From assembly GCA_963792075.1 (NCBI GenBank), contig CAWBUW010000001.1, positions 1 to 64,000 of the forward strand: a stretch of DNA of 64,000 nt. Direction: 5' to 3'. This stretch comes from CAWBUW01 sp963792075 (GTDB lineage Bacteria; Chloroflexota; Anaerolineae; Anaerolineales; UBA4823). The notes beneath the pieces were generated by a model. That model did not search any database, was not told the DNA's origin, and saw only the letters and a program-made list of their open reading frames with translations. Position 1 is the stretch's first letter. The number at the start of each line of letters is the position of its first letter. The translations under genes were made by a program, and so were the position numbers. Of the stretch, positions 63,374-64,000 are shown piece by piece.

Positions 63374-63401
63374 ATTTTACTCGAAATGCAGAATGTGTCA
63401 A
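63374..63401 (-). promoter_or_regulatory. lys operon promoter
   Basis: TTGACA (63401-63396), 16-nt spacer, TAAAAT (63379-63374; 5 of 6 to consensus). The transcript would start near 63367, about 30 nt before the leader-peptide ATG. Confidence 0.75.
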
Positions 63402-63493
63402 TGATTTTGCAAGAACAGTTTCGTTCGCAAGGTTCGCGCTCATAACGGTGGATCTTTTTTCGCGTCTGCTTCGTCTATTATTGCGAAAAGGGT

Positions 63494-63582
63494 AACATCT
63501 CAAAAAGTCGGGGGGGGGGTATTTTGGGCGGGCAAAGCCCGCCCAAAATACCCCCCCCCTTTCCCCCTTTTATTGAAATGTT
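63494..63582. repeat. Long palindrome with 23-bp perfect core and AAA triloop
   Basis: Core arms 63511-63533 and 63537-63559 pair perfectly: a nine-G run, TATTTT, GGGCGGGC, loop AAA. Outer arms AACATCTCAAAAAG (63494-63507) and CTTTTATTGAAATGTT (63567-63582) are nearly complementary. The right outer arm recurs alone at about 42340. It separates the lys promoter from the divergent lipoprotein gene. Confidence 0.88.
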
Positions 63583-63640
63583 GCCGAAAAGACATCTTTT
63601 ATCACAGAAAGAAGAAAAGACAATGTTCAAAGGAATAAGA

Positions 63641-64000
63641 ATGAAAAGGATATCCATCACCAGATACATGATCACCGGCTTGCTGACCTTCATGACAGCC
63701 TGCTCCCCACTTGTTGGTGTACAGCCAACCAGCCAGACGACCTTGCCGACCGCCCAGACCGTTCAGGAACAGACGGCTACGCAGGCTGCCCCTACCGGGT
63801 GCCAGGATGCGGCTCAATATATCAGCGATGACGGTACTGACGGTACCACTTATGCCCCCAATACGCCCATTACTAAAACCTGGACGGTGAAAAATACCGG
63901 CTCCTGCACCTGGGACAGCAGTTATTTGGTGTCTTATATATCTGGAGATACAATGACCCAACAGCCGGGCTATTGGATTGTCCAACCGGGAGAGACGGTC
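63641..64000 (+). CDS. Lipoprotein with NBR1-type Ig-like domain (3' truncated by the window)
   Basis: A second NBR1-Ig lipoprotein. The signal ends LTFMTACS, followed by a Thr/Gln/Pro linker and the domain pattern CQDAAQYISDDGTDGTTYAP, then ITKTWTVKNTGSCTWDSSY, matching the paralogue at 2897 (WKVENSGTCNW). ATG 63641 is chosen because AAGGA lies about 6 nt upstream; ATG 63623 is in frame but has no site. The reading frame is open at the right edge. Confidence 0.8.
   Translation, partial: MKRISITRYMITGLLTFMTACSPLVGVQPTSQTTLPTAQTVQEQTATQAAPTGCQDAAQYISDDGTDGTTYAPNTPITKTWTVKNTGSCTWDSSYLVSYISGDTMTQQPGYWIVQPGETV

Noticed and set aside
63224..63445. + strand open frame over the lys leader
   Set aside because: No family resemblance, and it lies antisense to a well-supported promoter, leader peptide and terminator.

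Overview
The window looks like a chromosomal piece of an Anaerolineae-type Chloroflexota bacterium. The grounds are Pro/Thr-rich lipoproteins carrying NBR1-type Ig domains, a thioredoxin-VKOR fusion, very large multi-domain sensor kinases, a LysW-type (alpha-aminoadipate) lysine pathway, and moderate GC. This placement rests on gene content and was not tested by any search. No tRNA, rRNA or CRISPR array was seen.

Layout. 1-9,000 is housekeeping and envelope: an M23 lipoprotein, recA with a candidate SOS operator, an NBR1-Ig lipoprotein, a thioredoxin-VKOR disulfide enzyme, an MFS transporter, folB with a YHS-domain gene, a DEAD-box helicase and a YghZ-type aldo/keto reductase. 9,050-42,321 is about 33 kb of signalling genes, all on the + strand and often joined by 4-nt start/stop overlaps: two CheW, two CheR, two MCPs, a CheA-REC hybrid, two CheB, seven sensor kinases, an HD-GYP regulator, and NarL- and OmpR-type regulators. 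No flagellar genes, cheD or cheC are present, so the output is probably not flagellar. 42,472-47,140 is a five-gene Liv-type ABC transporter. A DsbA-like gene on the - strand follows, with an in-frame UGA at its catalytic cysteine, then an ISKra4-type insertion sequence. 49,569-57,993 is a complete his operon (hisGDCBHAFIE plus a HAD phosphatase). 58,021-63,156 (- strand) is a lysine operon: homocitrate synthase, homoaconitase large and small subunits, homoisocitrate dehydrogenase, LysX. A second, truncated NBR1-Ig lipoprotein ends the window.

The main observations are regulatory or recoding signals. (1) The his operon starts with a His-rich leader peptide (49,608-49,694) and a factor-independent terminator. 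(2) The lys operon starts with a Lys-rich leader peptide (63,232-63,336 on the - strand), a UUCG hairpin, a 10-bp antiterminator and a terminator. Both look like ribosome-mediated attenuators. (3) The DsbA-like gene reads through UGA at the first position of its CxxC and has a bacterial-SECIS-like hairpin 22 nt downstream, so it is a candidate selenoprotein. (4) Intergenic regions hold more than a dozen near-perfect palindromes with a common architecture (G-run, T-rich block, GC-rich block, GAA/AAA triloop) but different arm sequences, some framed by a shared GGCTGTCCAAAAAG / CTTTTTGGACAGCC pair. (5) Several genes have a TATAAT-like box about 7 nt before the start codon, suggesting leaderless transcripts.

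Five genes carry a single frameshift at a short homopolymer or dinucleotide run. This looks more like indel error in the assembly than true decay. Those genes are given as single features across the break.
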